Translations under genes and position numbers: made by a program
Shown: in pieces, positions 1 to 10,021 of the stretch
Position numbering within the stretch: the stretch's first letter is position 1
How the letters are laid out: each line of letters opens with the position of its first letter
The notes under the pieces: model-generated
The model's input: only the letters and a program-made list of their open reading frames with translations
Database searches by the model: none
What the model was told of the DNA's origin: nothing
Assembly (NCBI GenBank): GCA_007833815.1
Contig: CP033464.1
Coordinates: 2,055,501-2,119,500 of the forward strand
Origin: Brevibacillus laterosporus
GTDB lineage: Bacteria > Bacillota > Bacilli > Brevibacillales > Brevibacillaceae
DNA length: 64,000 nucleotides
Direction of reading: 5' to 3'

Positions 1-1
1 C

Positions 2-1141
2 TTCTTGGGTATTCATTTGCTACATGAACTACTACAAAAAACAGAAGCAACAATTCATTGCGTGATTCGTGCAAAAGATGATGAGACTGCTATGCAGCGT
101 CTACGCAAAAAAATAGATTTTTACTTTACTTCCCAATACAGTAGCTCACAAATTGATGAATGGTTTAACCGCATCCAGATTATTCACGGTGATATTACGC
201 AAGCCAAATTTGGGTTAGAGGCAAAATATTACGAGTCGTTAGGAACTATTGTTGACACTGTAATCCACACAGCTGCATTGGTGAAGCACTACGGATACTA
301 TGAAGAGTTTGAAAGAGCGAATGTACATGGAACTCAGCATGTAGTTACCTTTTGCTTGAATAATAAATTACCACTGCATTATGTTTCTACCCTAAGCGTT
401 TCGGGAACCAGCGTTGAAGGTGCAACGGAGCTTGTGGAATTTACCGAAAGAGATTTTTATGTTGGTCAAAACTATGAGTCAAATGTATATCTGAGAAGTA
501 AATTTGAAGCAGAAGCCGTGATTGTCAATGGATTGGAAAACGGCCTAGATGCACGTATCTATCGGGTTGGCAACTTAACAGGACGTTTTCAAGACGGATG
601 GTTCCAAGAAAACATTAACGAAAATATGTTTTATCTCCTATCAAAAGCTTTTCTTGAGCTTGGAGGTTTTGATCAGGAGATTATGCAGGGTATGGTTGAT
701 TTAACCCCTATTGATATATGTGCAGAAGCCATTATACACGTGATCACCAGTAAAGGAATTCAGGAAAGAGTGTTCCATTTACAAAATCCACATTTCGTAA
801 CATACGATGATATGTATCGTGTATTTGAAGAGCTTGGTTTTTCAAGACGAATACAGAGTCGTGAGGATGTTACACGTGAACTAGGTGTAATGATGTCTCA
901 GGGTAATGAAAAGCAGTTTTTGGCTGGACTTATGACCATAATGCTGAAGGATGCTAAGCGAGCCGAACAATTTAATGTTACAGTCGATTTTAGTAGGACA
1001 TTGCAGCTATTAGAGGATTCTTCATTTACCTATCCTGTTCCTGATGGTGAGTATATGCGCAAGCTGGCTATGCATATGATCAAAGTTGGGTTTGTTACTG
1101 CTAATCATACTGTTGATGAAAAGATAGGAACTAATCGTTAG
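2..1141 (+). CDS. C-terminal thioester reductase domain of an NRPS (partial at 5' end)
   Basis: The reading frame is already open at base 2 (codons F-L-G-I-H, the tail of a TGATGFLG nucleotide-binding motif), so the true start is left of the window. What remains is an extended short-chain dehydrogenase of the thioester-reductase (Lys2/TD) family: a Ser in VSTLSVSGT and the catalytic pair in YLRSK (Y-x3-K). Such domains end NRPS proteins and release the carrier-bound peptide as an aldehyde using NAD(P)H. It lies 62 bp before an ABC transporter and upstream of an aldo/keto reductase and an NRPS starter protein, which supports an NRPS origin. A free-standing reductase cannot be excluded, because the upstream domains are not in view. 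Confidence 0.85.
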   Translation, partial: FLGIHLLHELLQKTEATIHCVIRAKDDETAMQRLRKKIDFYFTSQYSSSQIDEWFNRIQIIHGDITQAKFGLEAKYYESLGTIVDTVIHTAALVKHYGYYEEFERANVHGTQHVVTFCLNNKLPLHYVSTLSVSGTSVEGATELVEFTERDFYVGQNYESNVYLRSKFEAEAVIVNGLENGLDARIYRVGNLTGRFQDGWFQENINENMFYLLSKAFLELGGFDQEIMQGMVDLTPIDICAEAIIHVITSKGIQERVFHLQNPHFVTYDDMYRVFEELGFSRRIQSREDVTRELGVMMSQGNEKQFLAGLMTIMLKDAKRAEQFNVTVDFSRTLQLLEDSSFTYPVPDGEYMRKLAMHMIKVGFVTANHTVDEKIGTNR

Positions 1142-1203
1142 CGCTATGCTAACGACTGGTTCCCACCCTAAATATGAATAGCTAAAGGAAGGAGAGGGAA
1201 ACC

Positions 1204-1926
1204 ATGGCAGTCATTGAGCTTAAAAACCTTACCAAAAAGTATAATGATGTCTATGCTGTTGATCATCTAAATATAGAAGTACCCGAAGGACATATTTATG
1301 CGTTTCTAGGTAGCAATGGAGCTGGGAAGACAACCACAATTAAAATGATGACAGGCCAATTGAACCCGTCTGAAGGCGAGGTTCTATTTAAAGGGCGCAA
1401 TATCTGGCAGGATCGTGAGGCAAGAAGAATAGCGGGATATGCTCCAGATGTTCCACTTCTTCATGAGGGATTGACAGCCAGAGAGATGGTCCGTTTTGTG
1501 GGGGCTCTTTACGACAGTGAGGAAGATATAAATAAACGTGTAGACACATTGTTAGAACATTTCGAGTTAGCTGACAAGGCAGACCAACTTATCAAAGAAT
1601 ATTCATTGGGAATGAAACGAAAGGTCTCGATTGCTTGCGCATTGATTCATCGCCCAAAGATATTGTTATTAGACGAGGTAACCAATGGATTAGATCCAAA
1701 GGCGACCCGCGAAGTGAAAAATTATATTCGACACTTTGCGAAAGAAGAGGGGGGGACTGTATTTATAACCACCCATATTTTGGATATTGTTGAAGAGCTA
1801 GCTGACACTATATCCATTCTTCATAAAGGAAAAGTCAAAGTAACGGGAAGCATGGAAGAATTGCGTCAAATAGCAGGGAATGAAGAAGGCCGATTGGAAG
1901 ACATCTTTTTATCCGCTATTGAGTAA
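1204..1926 (+). CDS. ABC transporter ATP-binding protein
   Basis: A 240-residue cytoplasmic ATPase subunit. It has Walker A GSNGAGKTTT near residue 37, a signature-like segment YSLGMKRK, Walker B ILLLDEVTNGLD, and the switch His in TTHIL. The ATG follows GGAAGGAGAGGG with normal spacing. The membrane partner starts 19 bp after its stop, so the two are probably co-transcribed. The position just behind the NRPS release domain suggests export of, or self-protection from, the peptide product; the family alone gives no substrate. Confidence 0.9.
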   Translation: MAVIELKNLTKKYNDVYAVDHLNIEVPEGHIYAFLGSNGAGKTTTIKMMTGQLNPSEGEVLFKGRNIWQDREARRIAGYAPDVPLLHEGLTAREMVRFVGALYDSEEDINKRVDTLLEHFELADKADQLIKEYSLGMKRKVSIACALIHRPKILLLDEVTNGLDPKATREVKNYIRHFAKEEGGTVFITTHILDIVEELADTISILHKGKVKVTGSMEELRQIAGNEEGRLEDIFLSAIE

Positions 1927-1945
1927 CAGGAGGTGACAGAATCGT

Positions 1946-3427
1946 ATGTGGAGACAAACGAAATGGATTAGTTTCTTTTACACAAGACCTTTCTTTAATC
2001 GCTTTTTCATCCATAGTCCTTCCAAATGGATCATTTATGTAGGTTTGGCAACCATCGCTATCGCCATGTACTTTTCGGAGAATTTTGGACAGCTCCTTTT
2101 TCATGCCGGTCTTGGTGCGAGACTGATGCTTCTCATAGGGGAATGCATTTTTGTCGGTCTTCTTCGAGGTATGAATACATTAACGCAACAGATGTATTCT
2201 GATCGCTTACTGACTTTGTTTCACGTATCAGGAGTTTCGCCGTTTCGTATGATTATTGGCCAATCTACTTCAAGTCTACCGCTGTATACGTGGTCATCAA
2301 TCATGATTGCCATTCCATTAACGATCGGCTATTCAGCTCTGGAAAGAATTCTGTATGGTGTGTTATTCCTAATCGTTTCACTATTTATGATTTGGTTAAC
2401 AGACATCATGAGTCGGTTTTTAATGGTTCTTACCATGAGATTCGTTCCTATTATTGTAAAAACATTTGTGGGTATTTCCTCACTTGCCTATGTTGCTCTG
2501 ATTAGTTTATTGGTTTGGGCGTTGATCCGTATTGAAACAATTTCAGCAGAGGCGTGGCAAGATTTAGAGCGTGGCATGATATATGTTTTGTGCTTTTTCT
2601 TGGTGGGTCTTGGTGCGTTATTTCTATTTTCCAAACAAATCGGGAAATATTACTATGAAAGCTGGCTGAACCATGCGGAATCACTAGATAGAACGAGACC
2701 AGAAACCCAAGAAAATCTATCTAATTTAGTAAAGAGTGCTTATGATGCTATCGTTTTTAAAGATGTAACGATGCTTATAAGAAACCCTATCACGAAAATT
2801 AGATTTTGGTTTTGGTTGATTGCGATTATCTGTGGAGCAGTAATAGGTAGGTCAGGAATGGCAAGTTCCTTTTTGACTGAAGCGAATCAATCCTTCTATG
2901 TGTTGATGTTCGTTTCCCTGCTGACCGCATTGATTTTTGGTGAAATTGTATCAGCCCTTTATCAATTAGAGGAACAAAATTACATTCTTTATTATGTAGC
3001 TGCTGTAAAAGGGAGCACGATCTTCTGGGCAAAAACGATGACAGCCTCTCTCTTGGTGGTGGGCCCTGCGGTCATCGGTCACCTCGTGTTAGCGATTGTC
3101 CTGCAATTCTCTCTTATGGAGTGGTTAGTAGGAGCGTTACTTGTTCTCGGCTTTACATTTGGTTCTGTGATTGTTCAATTAAGTATTGCTTCACTTGATA
3201 AAAAGGGTAGAGATGGAGTCAATCTCAAAGAGGGCTCAGATGAAGAAGAAATGCTAAAACAGTCCCCTAAAAAGCCAATAGCTATTCTGTCTTCCATTTT
3301 GGGATTGATTTATCTAGGACTGTGTATTTGGTTATATTGGATAAATATTGGAATGTTCATTCTTGTAACAATCGTGTTACTTACCCTGCTGTTGAGCTTG
3401 ATTGGAGTTCGTTATAGCGCGAAATAA
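1946..3427 (+). CDS. ABC transporter permease, multi-spanning
   Basis: A 493-residue membrane protein with about ten hydrophobic segments in two groups, separated by a hydrophilic stretch near residues 235-270. A second hydrophilic loop near residues 415-445 is rich in Lys and Glu. The ATG follows CAGGAGGTGACAGA. It has no ATPase motifs and directly follows the ATPase gene, which makes it the permease half of a two-gene exporter. Its layout resembles bacitracin- or sodium-type exporters rather than an importer; that is inference. A substrate linked to the neighbouring NRPS is likely but not shown. Confidence 0.8.
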   Translation: MWRQTKWISFFYTRPFFNRFFIHSPSKWIIYVGLATIAIAMYFSENFGQLLFHAGLGARLMLLIGECIFVGLLRGMNTLTQQMYSDRLLTLFHVSGVSPFRMIIGQSTSSLPLYTWSSIMIAIPLTIGYSALERILYGVLFLIVSLFMIWLTDIMSRFLMVLTMRFVPIIVKTFVGISSLAYVALISLLVWALIRIETISAEAWQDLERGMIYVLCFFLVGLGALFLFSKQIGKYYYESWLNHAESLDRTRPETQENLSNLVKSAYDAIVFKDVTMLIRNPITKIRFWFWLIAIICGAVIGRSGMASSFLTEANQSFYVLMFVSLLTALIFGEIVSALYQLEEQNYILYYVAAVKGSTIFWAKTMTASLLVVGPAVIGHLVLAIVLQFSLMEWLVGALLVLGFTFGSVIVQLSIASLDKKGRDGVNLKEGSDEEEMLKQSPKKPIAILSSILGLIYLGLCIWLYWINIGMFILVTIVLLTLLLSLIGVRYSAK

Positions 3428-3563
3428 AATGAGACTGATGCATTTTCGTGGTATAAATTGACTTTTGATGATGGAAATGTAAATATTAAAATAAGTTGTT
3501 TTTTTACTCTATTTACATAATTATCATTTGATTATGAAAAAATATGTTAGCGGAGGTCATTTT

Positions 3564-4577
3564 ATGGATTATGTACAATTAGGTTCATCTGAGTTAAAGT
3601 GCTCTCGTATTGGATTAGGAACATGGGCTATTGGTGGTTGGGCTTGGGGAGGTACAAACGAAGAAGATTCCATAAAAGCGATCCATCGTGCTTTTGATAT
3701 AGGGATTAATACGCTAGATACCGCTCCCGTGTATGGTTTTGGTGTATCGGAAGAGATTTGTGGCAAGGCGATTAAACAATATGGCCAGAGAGATAAAATT
3801 CATATTGCTACCAAGGCTGGTGTAGAGTGGGTTGGAGAGGAAGGCGTATACTGGTGCAACGCGACCAAACAGCGAATTATACAAGAATTTGAAGATAGCT
3901 TACGGCGCTTACAAGTAGATTACATTGATCTCTTCCAGCTTCATTGGCCTGATCCGGGAATTCCGCTTGAAGAAACGGCAGAAATTTTTGCGCAGCTCTT
4001 TAAAGAGGGCAAAATTAGAGCGATTGGTGTAAGTAACTTTTCTATTGAACAATTAGAGCAGTGGCAAAAAGTTGCTCCACTTCACAGTAGCCAAACAAGA
4101 CTTAATCTACTTCAATTAGAACATAAGGATACTTTCCGTTATTGCTATGAGAATAACATTAACACAATTACGTGGGGAACATTGGCACAAGGCTTATTGA
4201 CAGGGAAATTCTCAAAAGACTCTACCTTTGCTGAAGATGATTTGCGACATGGATATCCATTGTTTGCAGTTGAATATTTTGATCAGTATCTACAAGCAGT
4301 GGAACGCTTAAAATTGATCGCTCAAGAAAAAGGGAAAACGGTAGCGCAACTAGCTGTACGCTGGACGTTAGATCAACCTGGAGTTAGCTTATCTCTTTGG
4401 GGAGCTAGGAAACCAGCCCAGTTAGACGAAGTATCTGGAGTACTGGGATGGTCTCTTTCTGCACAAGATCTAGACCAAATTGATCAAATCATAAAAGAAT
4501 CCATTCATGATCCATTCTACGATCCAACATTGGGTCCGCCTACTAAAGAAGAGTGGCAGGAAATGGGAGTTCTGTAA
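3564..4577 (+). CDS. Aldo/keto reductase, possible peptide-aldehyde reductase
   Basis: A 337-residue NADPH-dependent oxidoreductase of the AKR superfamily. The start is placed at the ATG behind CGGAGGT (spacing 6) because the frame's earlier TTG lacks a ribosome site. Seen are GLGTWAIGGWAWGG at the N-terminus, the catalytic Asp and Tyr region NTLDTAPVYGFG, Lys in IATKAG and His in FQLHWPDPG. In linear gramicidin synthesis the AKR LgrE reduces the aldehyde left by the terminal reductase domain to an alcohol. The gene lies between a thioester-reductase end and an NRPS protein, so the same role is a reasonable inference. A housekeeping AKR is the alternative. Confidence 0.85.
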   Translation: MDYVQLGSSELKCSRIGLGTWAIGGWAWGGTNEEDSIKAIHRAFDIGINTLDTAPVYGFGVSEEICGKAIKQYGQRDKIHIATKAGVEWVGEEGVYWCNATKQRIIQEFEDSLRRLQVDYIDLFQLHWPDPGIPLEETAEIFAQLFKEGKIRAIGVSNFSIEQLEQWQKVAPLHSSQTRLNLLQLEHKDTFRYCYENNINTITWGTLAQGLLTGKFSKDSTFAEDDLRHGYPLFAVEYFDQYLQAVERLKLIAQEKGKTVAQLAVRWTLDQPGVSLSLWGARKPAQLDEVSGVLGWSLSAQDLDQIDQIIKESIHDPFYDPTLGPPTKEEWQEMGVL

Positions 4578-4585
4578 AAAAAGAA

Positions 4586-4620
4586 AATACCTTAGTTCTT
4601 CTTCTGTGGACTAAGGTATT
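4586..4620 (+). terminator. Rho-independent-like hairpin after the aldo/keto reductase
   Basis: An 11-bp perfect stem (AATACCTTAGT with ACTAAGGTATT) around a 13-nt loop. The T-tract is weak, so read-through into the NRPS gene is possible. Confidence 0.6.
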
Positions 4621-4665
4621 TCTGTATAGAATTTTCATGATACGAGCATAGAGCAGGAGGAGACA

Positions 4666-7600
4666 ATGAGTATACAAAAACAATCTCAGATCATTTTGGA
4701 TATGGAACAGGGTCTCAAAGGTTTAGAATACATCAAAGAAGTTCGTGTAGTACAGGAAGAAAAAAATATAGGAAATAAAATTTTGCATGCAAAAGATTTG
4801 ATTCCAACGATGATGAAAAACAACACAGTAAAAATGGATACACAAAAAACGGAGTTGCTTCGACAAACGGAACGGATAGAAAACTCTCTTCCTTTAGCGA
4901 TTAGTCATGGAGTCGAATTGGAGAGAACGAATAGTAGCCCTATTACTCTCATTGACGTATTGATAAATGTCTCTACTTTGGAAGATAAGGGAATTAGCTA
5001 TATTTTGGATAACGGAGATGAAATCAAATGTAGCTATCGACAATTGTTTGTCCAAGCTAAGCGTATAGTAAAGGGACTACGAAAAATGGGAATCAAGCCT
5101 CAAGATCCCGTAATTTTTCAGTTTCAAAAAAATCAAAATTACGTCCCCATGTTTTGGGCGTGCGTTCTAGGCGGATATATCACTGTACCCATTGCTACGT
5201 CCACCTCGTATGCAGAAAAGAATGCCGATACCACCAAGCTATATAATATTTGGAACATGCTAGATAAGCCAGTTATCATAACTGATGAAGAATTAATCGG
5301 GGAAGTTAAGAAGTTATCGGAAGTTTGGGAAACAGATGAGCTTGTAATTAGCACAGCGGAGCAATTATTGGATAATGAAGAGGAACAAGAGTTTTATGCT
5401 TACAAAGAGGAGGATTTTGTTTTATTTTTGTTAACATCGGGTAGTACGGGCTTACCTAAATGCGTGCAACATAAAAATGCTAGTATTGTGGCGCGCACAA
5501 TGGCGACAGCACAATTTAATCAATTTGACAGTAATGAGGTTCTCTTGTGTTGGATGCCATTAGAGCATGTTGGTGGACTGGTCATGTACCATATCCTAGG
5601 CGTTTATTTATCCTGCCAACAAATTTTGCCACGAGTAGATTCGTTTATCACTCATCCGTTGAATTGGTTACACTGGATGGACAAGTATAGAGCTACGTTA
5701 ACATGGGCTCCTAATTTCGCTTTTTCTCTAATAAATGACCAAGAAAAAGCTATTGAAGAAGGTAACTGGGATTTATCAAGTGTAAGGCACATATTAAATG
5801 GTGGAGAAGCGATTGTTGCTAAAACAGCCAAGCGATTTTTATCTTTACTACGTAAACACCAGCTTCGTGACGATTGCATGTACCCCTCTTTTGGAATGTC
5901 TGAAACATCTTCAGGTATCGTATTTTCCAAAACGTTCCGCAGCGAGCCTCAATCTGGAGTTCATTATGTCGATAAAATTTCATTTGAAGACTTACTTCGC
6001 TTTGTAGATGATACTGAAAAAGAACATATATGCTTTACAGAAGTAGGAGGACCGATACCAGGCGTAAGTGTTCGAATCGTTGATGATAATAATCAATTGT
6101 TACAAGAAAATTATATTGGCAGAGTTCAAGTCACGGGTCCTACTATCATGGCAGGTTATTATCAAAATCAAGAAGCCAATCAAGAAGCTTTTATTGGGGA
6201 TGGCTGGTTCTTTACAGGAGATTTGGGCTTCCTAAATGAAGGAAGATTAACGATTACTGGTCGCCAAAAAGATATTATTATTATGAATGGTAAGAATTAT
6301 TATAATTACGAAATAGAGTCATTAGTAGAAAGCGTCTACGGAGTTCAATCTACGTTCGTGGCCGCCGCAGCGTTCATTGACGCATCCAAAGGTGTAGAAG
6401 AGCTGGCGATTTTCTTTACTCCTATGAATGATATTGATGAAAGATATGAAGGATTTATTATTACGGAAATGAGAAGAACAGTTAGTAGAAACTTAGGTAT
6501 AACACCTAAATATATCATCCCTATTCAGAAGGAAACCTTTTCAAAAACCGAATCTGGTAAAATTCAACGAAATAAGTTCATAGAGAGATTATATGCTGGT
6601 GAATTTAATGAGGTTATAAAGAAGATAGAAACGCAAAATGAGGATGTACATCATACCTTTCCAGAATGGATGTATATCAGAAAATGGGAAAAAAGCTCCA
6701 TTTCAGTGCTTGCTTCTCCACTCCCTCAGGAAACGTATTTGATATTCCGAGACCAACTTGGGTTGGGTGAACAATGGTCTTCCTTGTCCCAAAATGGAAG
6801 TAGCACGATGATTGTAGTTAATCAAGGAGAAAGGTTCAAAAAACTGGGGCGTTTCCACTATGAAATAAACCAGTATGAGCAAAGTGATTATCATTTACTA
6901 TGTGAGGAATTAAAAAAGGAATCATTGACGATTCATCATGTTCTGCATTTATGGACGTATCAAAAAGACTTGGATGAGGCAGAAAAAGGGCTTGCCTATT
7001 TGAAGGAGAGTCAATTTATAGGTAGCTTTAGCCTTATTTTTCTGTTACAGGCATTACATAAACAATCGGTCATGCCAAAAACCTTGACGTTCGTCTCTTC
7101 TAACGTATACTCGTTGGAAAATATGGAAGATTCAGCTTATGAAAAAGCAACAATTCCGGGTATCATTAAGACCATGAAGCATGAATTTCCTCATACTATC
7201 GCTAAATTTGTCGACATAGATACCAATCATCATCCTTATAATGCGCTGCTCGCATTGCAAGCGGAGTTGGGACTTCCAGACGAGGAAAGTGTGGTTATTT
7301 ATTCTAAGGGGCAGCGATATATACCCAAACTACAACAGATAAATCTTCAAGAAGCTAAAAAAACACCATTACCATTGGTACAAAAAGGGTTCTATGTTAT
7401 TACAGGAGGACTTGGTGGAGTAGGCAAACAAGTTGCTCACTATCTCATTCAACAGTTTGATGCAAATGTTTTGCTGCTTGGAAAAACCTCTCTTTCTAGA
7501 AAAAATGACAAGGAGGATGGTATACGGGGGGAACGTTCTCAAGTACTACATGAATTAGAGAAGCTGACTACTCGAAAAGATCAGGTTATTTATAGAAGCA

Positions 7601-9909
7601 CTGATTTATCCGATTTGACGGTAATGGAAGAGGCAGTAAATGAAACAATGTTGTCCATGAATGTTGAAAAAGTGGATGGTATCATTCATTTAGCAGGCAT
7701 TTATTATGAGAAACCCCTAGTAGAAGAATCTATCGAATCAATGGAAAAAATGTTTGAATCCAAAGTAGCTGGCACCTATCTATTGGGAAAATTAGCAGAG
7801 AAATATCCAGAAGCTATTCTGGTAACCTCTTCTTCCTCCAGTGGTTTGTTGTCAGGTTATGGGGTAGGAGCTTATACCTCTGCCAATATGTTTGTGGAGA
7901 CATATACGGATTACTTGGCACACAAACGTGGAGGAGTACATTGTTTTGCATGGAGTTTATGGAATGAGGTTGGCTTGGGCCAACAATTTACAGATATGAA
8001 AGATTTACTGATGAAAAGAGGGCATCAACCGATTTCTCCACAAAAAGGACTTTTCTCATTCGAGTTAGGTTTGATGCTGGAACATAGTATGCTGTATATC
8101 GGGTTGAATAAAGGAGTTTCTGAGATTGCAGCGCTATGTTCTGAGGAGATTGAAAAGGAGACAGTAACAACTGTTTATTTTTCTGCCACCCATAATCATT
8201 TCTCTTTATCTGAAATGTACAGTATGATAAGACCGCACATCGTTGATGAAAAAGAAAATTACACCAAGGTTATTTTTAGGCAAGTCGATCAACTTATCTC
8301 AGATCAGTCTGAGGAACACATCGTAAGCGATACCCGACGAATAGAAGAGGAAATCAGGCACTTGTGGTCCGATATTTTACAAGTAGACCAAATCCAAGTT
8401 TTTGATAGTTTCTTTGATTTAGGAGGAAGTTCGCTTAAAGCCACCCAGTTACTATCATCTGTGCAGTCACGTTTTGGTGTGACGATCTCACTAAAAGTAT
8501 TCTTTGAAAATCCTACAATTAAGGGATTAATTCATCGTATGGGAAGTCTAGCTGAGAGTAAGAGTGGCATTATACGTCTCCATGAACCATCTAAAAAGAA
8601 GGAAAAGGTAATCGACTTATCTTCATCACAAAGAGGCCAATGGTATTTATATCAGACCCTCCCAAAAAGTCCTTTTTACAACATCACGTTTACTCTTACG
8701 TTCGAGGACAATGTAAATAGGCAGTCTTTGTTAAAAAGTATACAGGCAGTTATACAATCGCAAGAAGCCTTACGGGCCGAAATTAGAATGATTGAGGATG
8801 AACCGAAGCTGTTCATCCATGATACCTATGTAGTGGGTATACCGATTATTGACCTGTCTTCGTATCCTTTGGAACAAAGGGAACAGAAACTGGCAGCCTT
8901 GATAGATGCTGAAGCGAACACCCCTTTCCAGATAATGAACGAGTCCCTGTCGAGATTTACTCTTATCCATGTTGGCGACGATGTACACATTTTATTGGGA
9001 AGTATGCATCATATTATCTCGGATGGTTGGTCGATTCATGTTTTTACAAAAGAACTGTTACGTTATTATCAGGAAATACAAGAACAGGGCGTCGTCGATA
9101 TTGGAGAGCTGGATTACTCTTACACAAACTATCTGTTAGATCAAAAAGAGTGGCTGAGAAATGAGAACTCTGAATATGCAGAACAACTGTATTATTGGAA
9201 AGAAACTCTTGCAAATGAAACAGCACCGTTATCATTACCTATACAACTCTCACGTCCAGCTATTCAACGTTACCATGGAAAGACCATTGAGCAGCTTGTG
9301 ACCGAGGACTTAACCGATAAAATCATGGAAGCAAGTAAGAACATGAAATCTACACCGTATATGTTTTTACTGTCTACATTTGCAGCTTTGCTGTTTCGTT
9401 ATTCTGGACAGGATACTTTCCGTCTCGGAACTGTTCTAGCAAATAGAAATGTGCCGCAAACAGAGAAAATAATCGGCTATCTGGCAAATACGGTTATTCT
9501 ATCCTTTGATTTCACAGAAGAGCTTACTTTTGATCAATTACTAGACAAGGTAAGGGGAACAGCGTTAGAGGCCCATGACAATCAAAATGTTCCCTTAGAA
9601 ACGCTACTCCGTGAGATGAATGTAAGACATACTGCGGATATGTCACCTTTGTTCCAGATCGTTTTTACCATGCAAAATGCAGTACAACATCTATACCAGA
9701 CTGATCAAATGAAGACCTACTTGCATATTGTCTCTAATCTGACCTCTAAGTACGATTTAAGTTTACATGTGTATGAAGAGGAGCACCAATTACGATTAAA
9801 GCTGGAATTCAATACAGACTTATTTGAAGAAGAGCAAATGAAAACATTTTTAGGCCATTATCTGAATTTTCTTCAGGTGATAACCAATGATAAGGTTCAC
9901 ACGGGATAA
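4666..9909 (+). CDS. NRPS starter protein: acyl/amino-acid ligase - KR - carrier - condensation
   Basis: A 1747-residue megasynthase subunit. Domains in order: an adenylating ligase (about 85-640; LTSGSTGLPK at 256, FTGDLGF near 516, core Lys in ESGKIQ near 632); a linker and ketoreductase (about 900-1110; ITGGLGGVG at 912, active Tyr and Asn in YTSAN at 1070-1074); a carrier domain with DLGGSS, phosphopantetheine Ser1256; and a condensation domain (about 1300-1745) with intact HHIISDG near 1448. This order matches the start of bacillaene PksJ and is functionally like the ligase-KR-carrier unit of cereulide synthase, where an alpha-keto acid is loaded and reduced to an alpha-hydroxy acid. The inferred job is to make and pass on an alpha-hydroxy-acyl cap. 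Oddly, it ends after condensation with no adenylation domain; the next module must come from another protein. It starts at ATG after GCAGGAGGAG. Confidence 0.9.
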   Translation: MSIQKQSQIILDMEQGLKGLEYIKEVRVVQEEKNIGNKILHAKDLIPTMMKNNTVKMDTQKTELLRQTERIENSLPLAISHGVELERTNSSPITLIDVLINVSTLEDKGISYILDNGDEIKCSYRQLFVQAKRIVKGLRKMGIKPQDPVIFQFQKNQNYVPMFWACVLGGYITVPIATSTSYAEKNADTTKLYNIWNMLDKPVIITDEELIGEVKKLSEVWETDELVISTAEQLLDNEEEQEFYAYKEEDFVLFLLTSGSTGLPKCVQHKNASIVARTMATAQFNQFDSNEVLLCWMPLEHVGGLVMYHILGVYLSCQQILPRVDSFITHPLNWLHWMDKYRATLTWAPNFAFSLINDQEKAIEEGNWDLSSVRHILNGGEAIVAKTAKRFLSLLRKHQLRDDCMYPSFGMSETSSGIVFSKTFRSEPQSGVHYVDKISFEDLLRFVDDTEKEHICFTEVGGPIPGVSVRIVDDNNQLLQENYIGRVQVTGPTIMAGYYQNQEANQEAFIGDGWFFTGDLGFLNEGRLTITGRQKDIIIMNGKNYYNYEIESLVESVYGVQSTFVAAAAFIDASKGVEELAIFFTPMNDIDERYEGFIITEMRRTVSRNLGITPKYIIPIQKETFSKTESGKIQRNKFIERLYAGEFNEVIKKIETQNEDVHHTFPEWMYIRKWEKSSISVLASPLPQETYLIFRDQLGLGEQWSSLSQNGSSTMIVVNQGERFKKLGRFHYEINQYEQSDYHLLCEELKKESLTIHHVLHLWTYQKDLDEAEKGLAYLKESQFIGSFSLIFLLQALHKQSVMPKTLTFVSSNVYSLENMEDSAYEKATIPGIIKTMKHEFPHTIAKFVDIDTNHHPYNALLALQAELGLPDEESVVIYSKGQRYIPKLQQINLQEAKKTPLPLVQKGFYVITGGLGGVGKQVAHYLIQQFDANVLLLGKTSLSRKNDKEDGIRGERSQVLHELEKLTTRKDQVIYRSTDLSDLTVMEEAVNETMLSMNVEKVDGIIHLAGIYYEKPLVEESIESMEKMFESKVAGTYLLGKLAEKYPEAILVTSSSSSGLLSGYGVGAYTSANMFVETYTDYLAHKRGGVHCFAWSLWNEVGLGQQFTDMKDLLMKRGHQPISPQKGLFSFELGLMLEHSMLYIGLNKGVSEIAALCSEEIEKETVTTVYFSATHNHFSLSEMYSMIRPHIVDEKENYTKVIFRQVDQLISDQSEEHIVSDTRRIEEEIRHLWSDILQVDQIQVFDSFFDLGGSSLKATQLLSSVQSRFGVTISLKVFFENPTIKGLIHRMGSLAESKSGIIRLHEPSKKKEKVIDLSSSQRGQWYLYQTLPKSPFYNITFTLTFEDNVNRQSLLKSIQAVIQSQEALRAEIRMIEDEPKLFIHDTYVVGIPIIDLSSYPLEQREQKLAALIDAEANTPFQIMNESLSRFTLIHVGDDVHILLGSMHHIISDGWSIHVFTKELLRYYQEIQEQGVVDIGELDYSYTNYLLDQKEWLRNENSEYAEQLYYWKETLANETAPLSLPIQLSRPAIQRYHGKTIEQLVTEDLTDKIMEASKNMKSTPYMFLLSTFAALLFRYSGQDTFRLGTVLANRNVPQTEKIIGYLANTVILSFDFTEELTFDQLLDKVRGTALEAHDNQNVPLETLLREMNVRHTADMSPLFQIVFTMQNAVQHLYQTDQMKTYLHIVSNLTSKYDLSLHVYEEEHQLRLKLEFNTDLFEEEQMKTFLGHYLNFLQVITNDKVHTG

Positions 9910-9937
9910 TCCAGATCGAACTTCATCATAAATACGT

Positions 9938-9976
9938 AAAAGGCATTTCCTGAGTAGACCAGGAGATGCCTTTTTT
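9938..9976 (+). terminator. Terminator after the NRPS gene, probably bidirectional
   Basis: A stem of about 15 bp (AAAAGGCATTTCCTG with CAGGAGATGCCTTTT, one wobble pair) with an 8-base loop, followed by six T. The A-run on the left arm would also serve the thioesterase gene coming from the right. Confidence 0.85.
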
Positions 9977-10021
9977 ACAGGTATGGTATATGGTATTGAA
10001 CAATAAAAAGGAAAGCGATTT

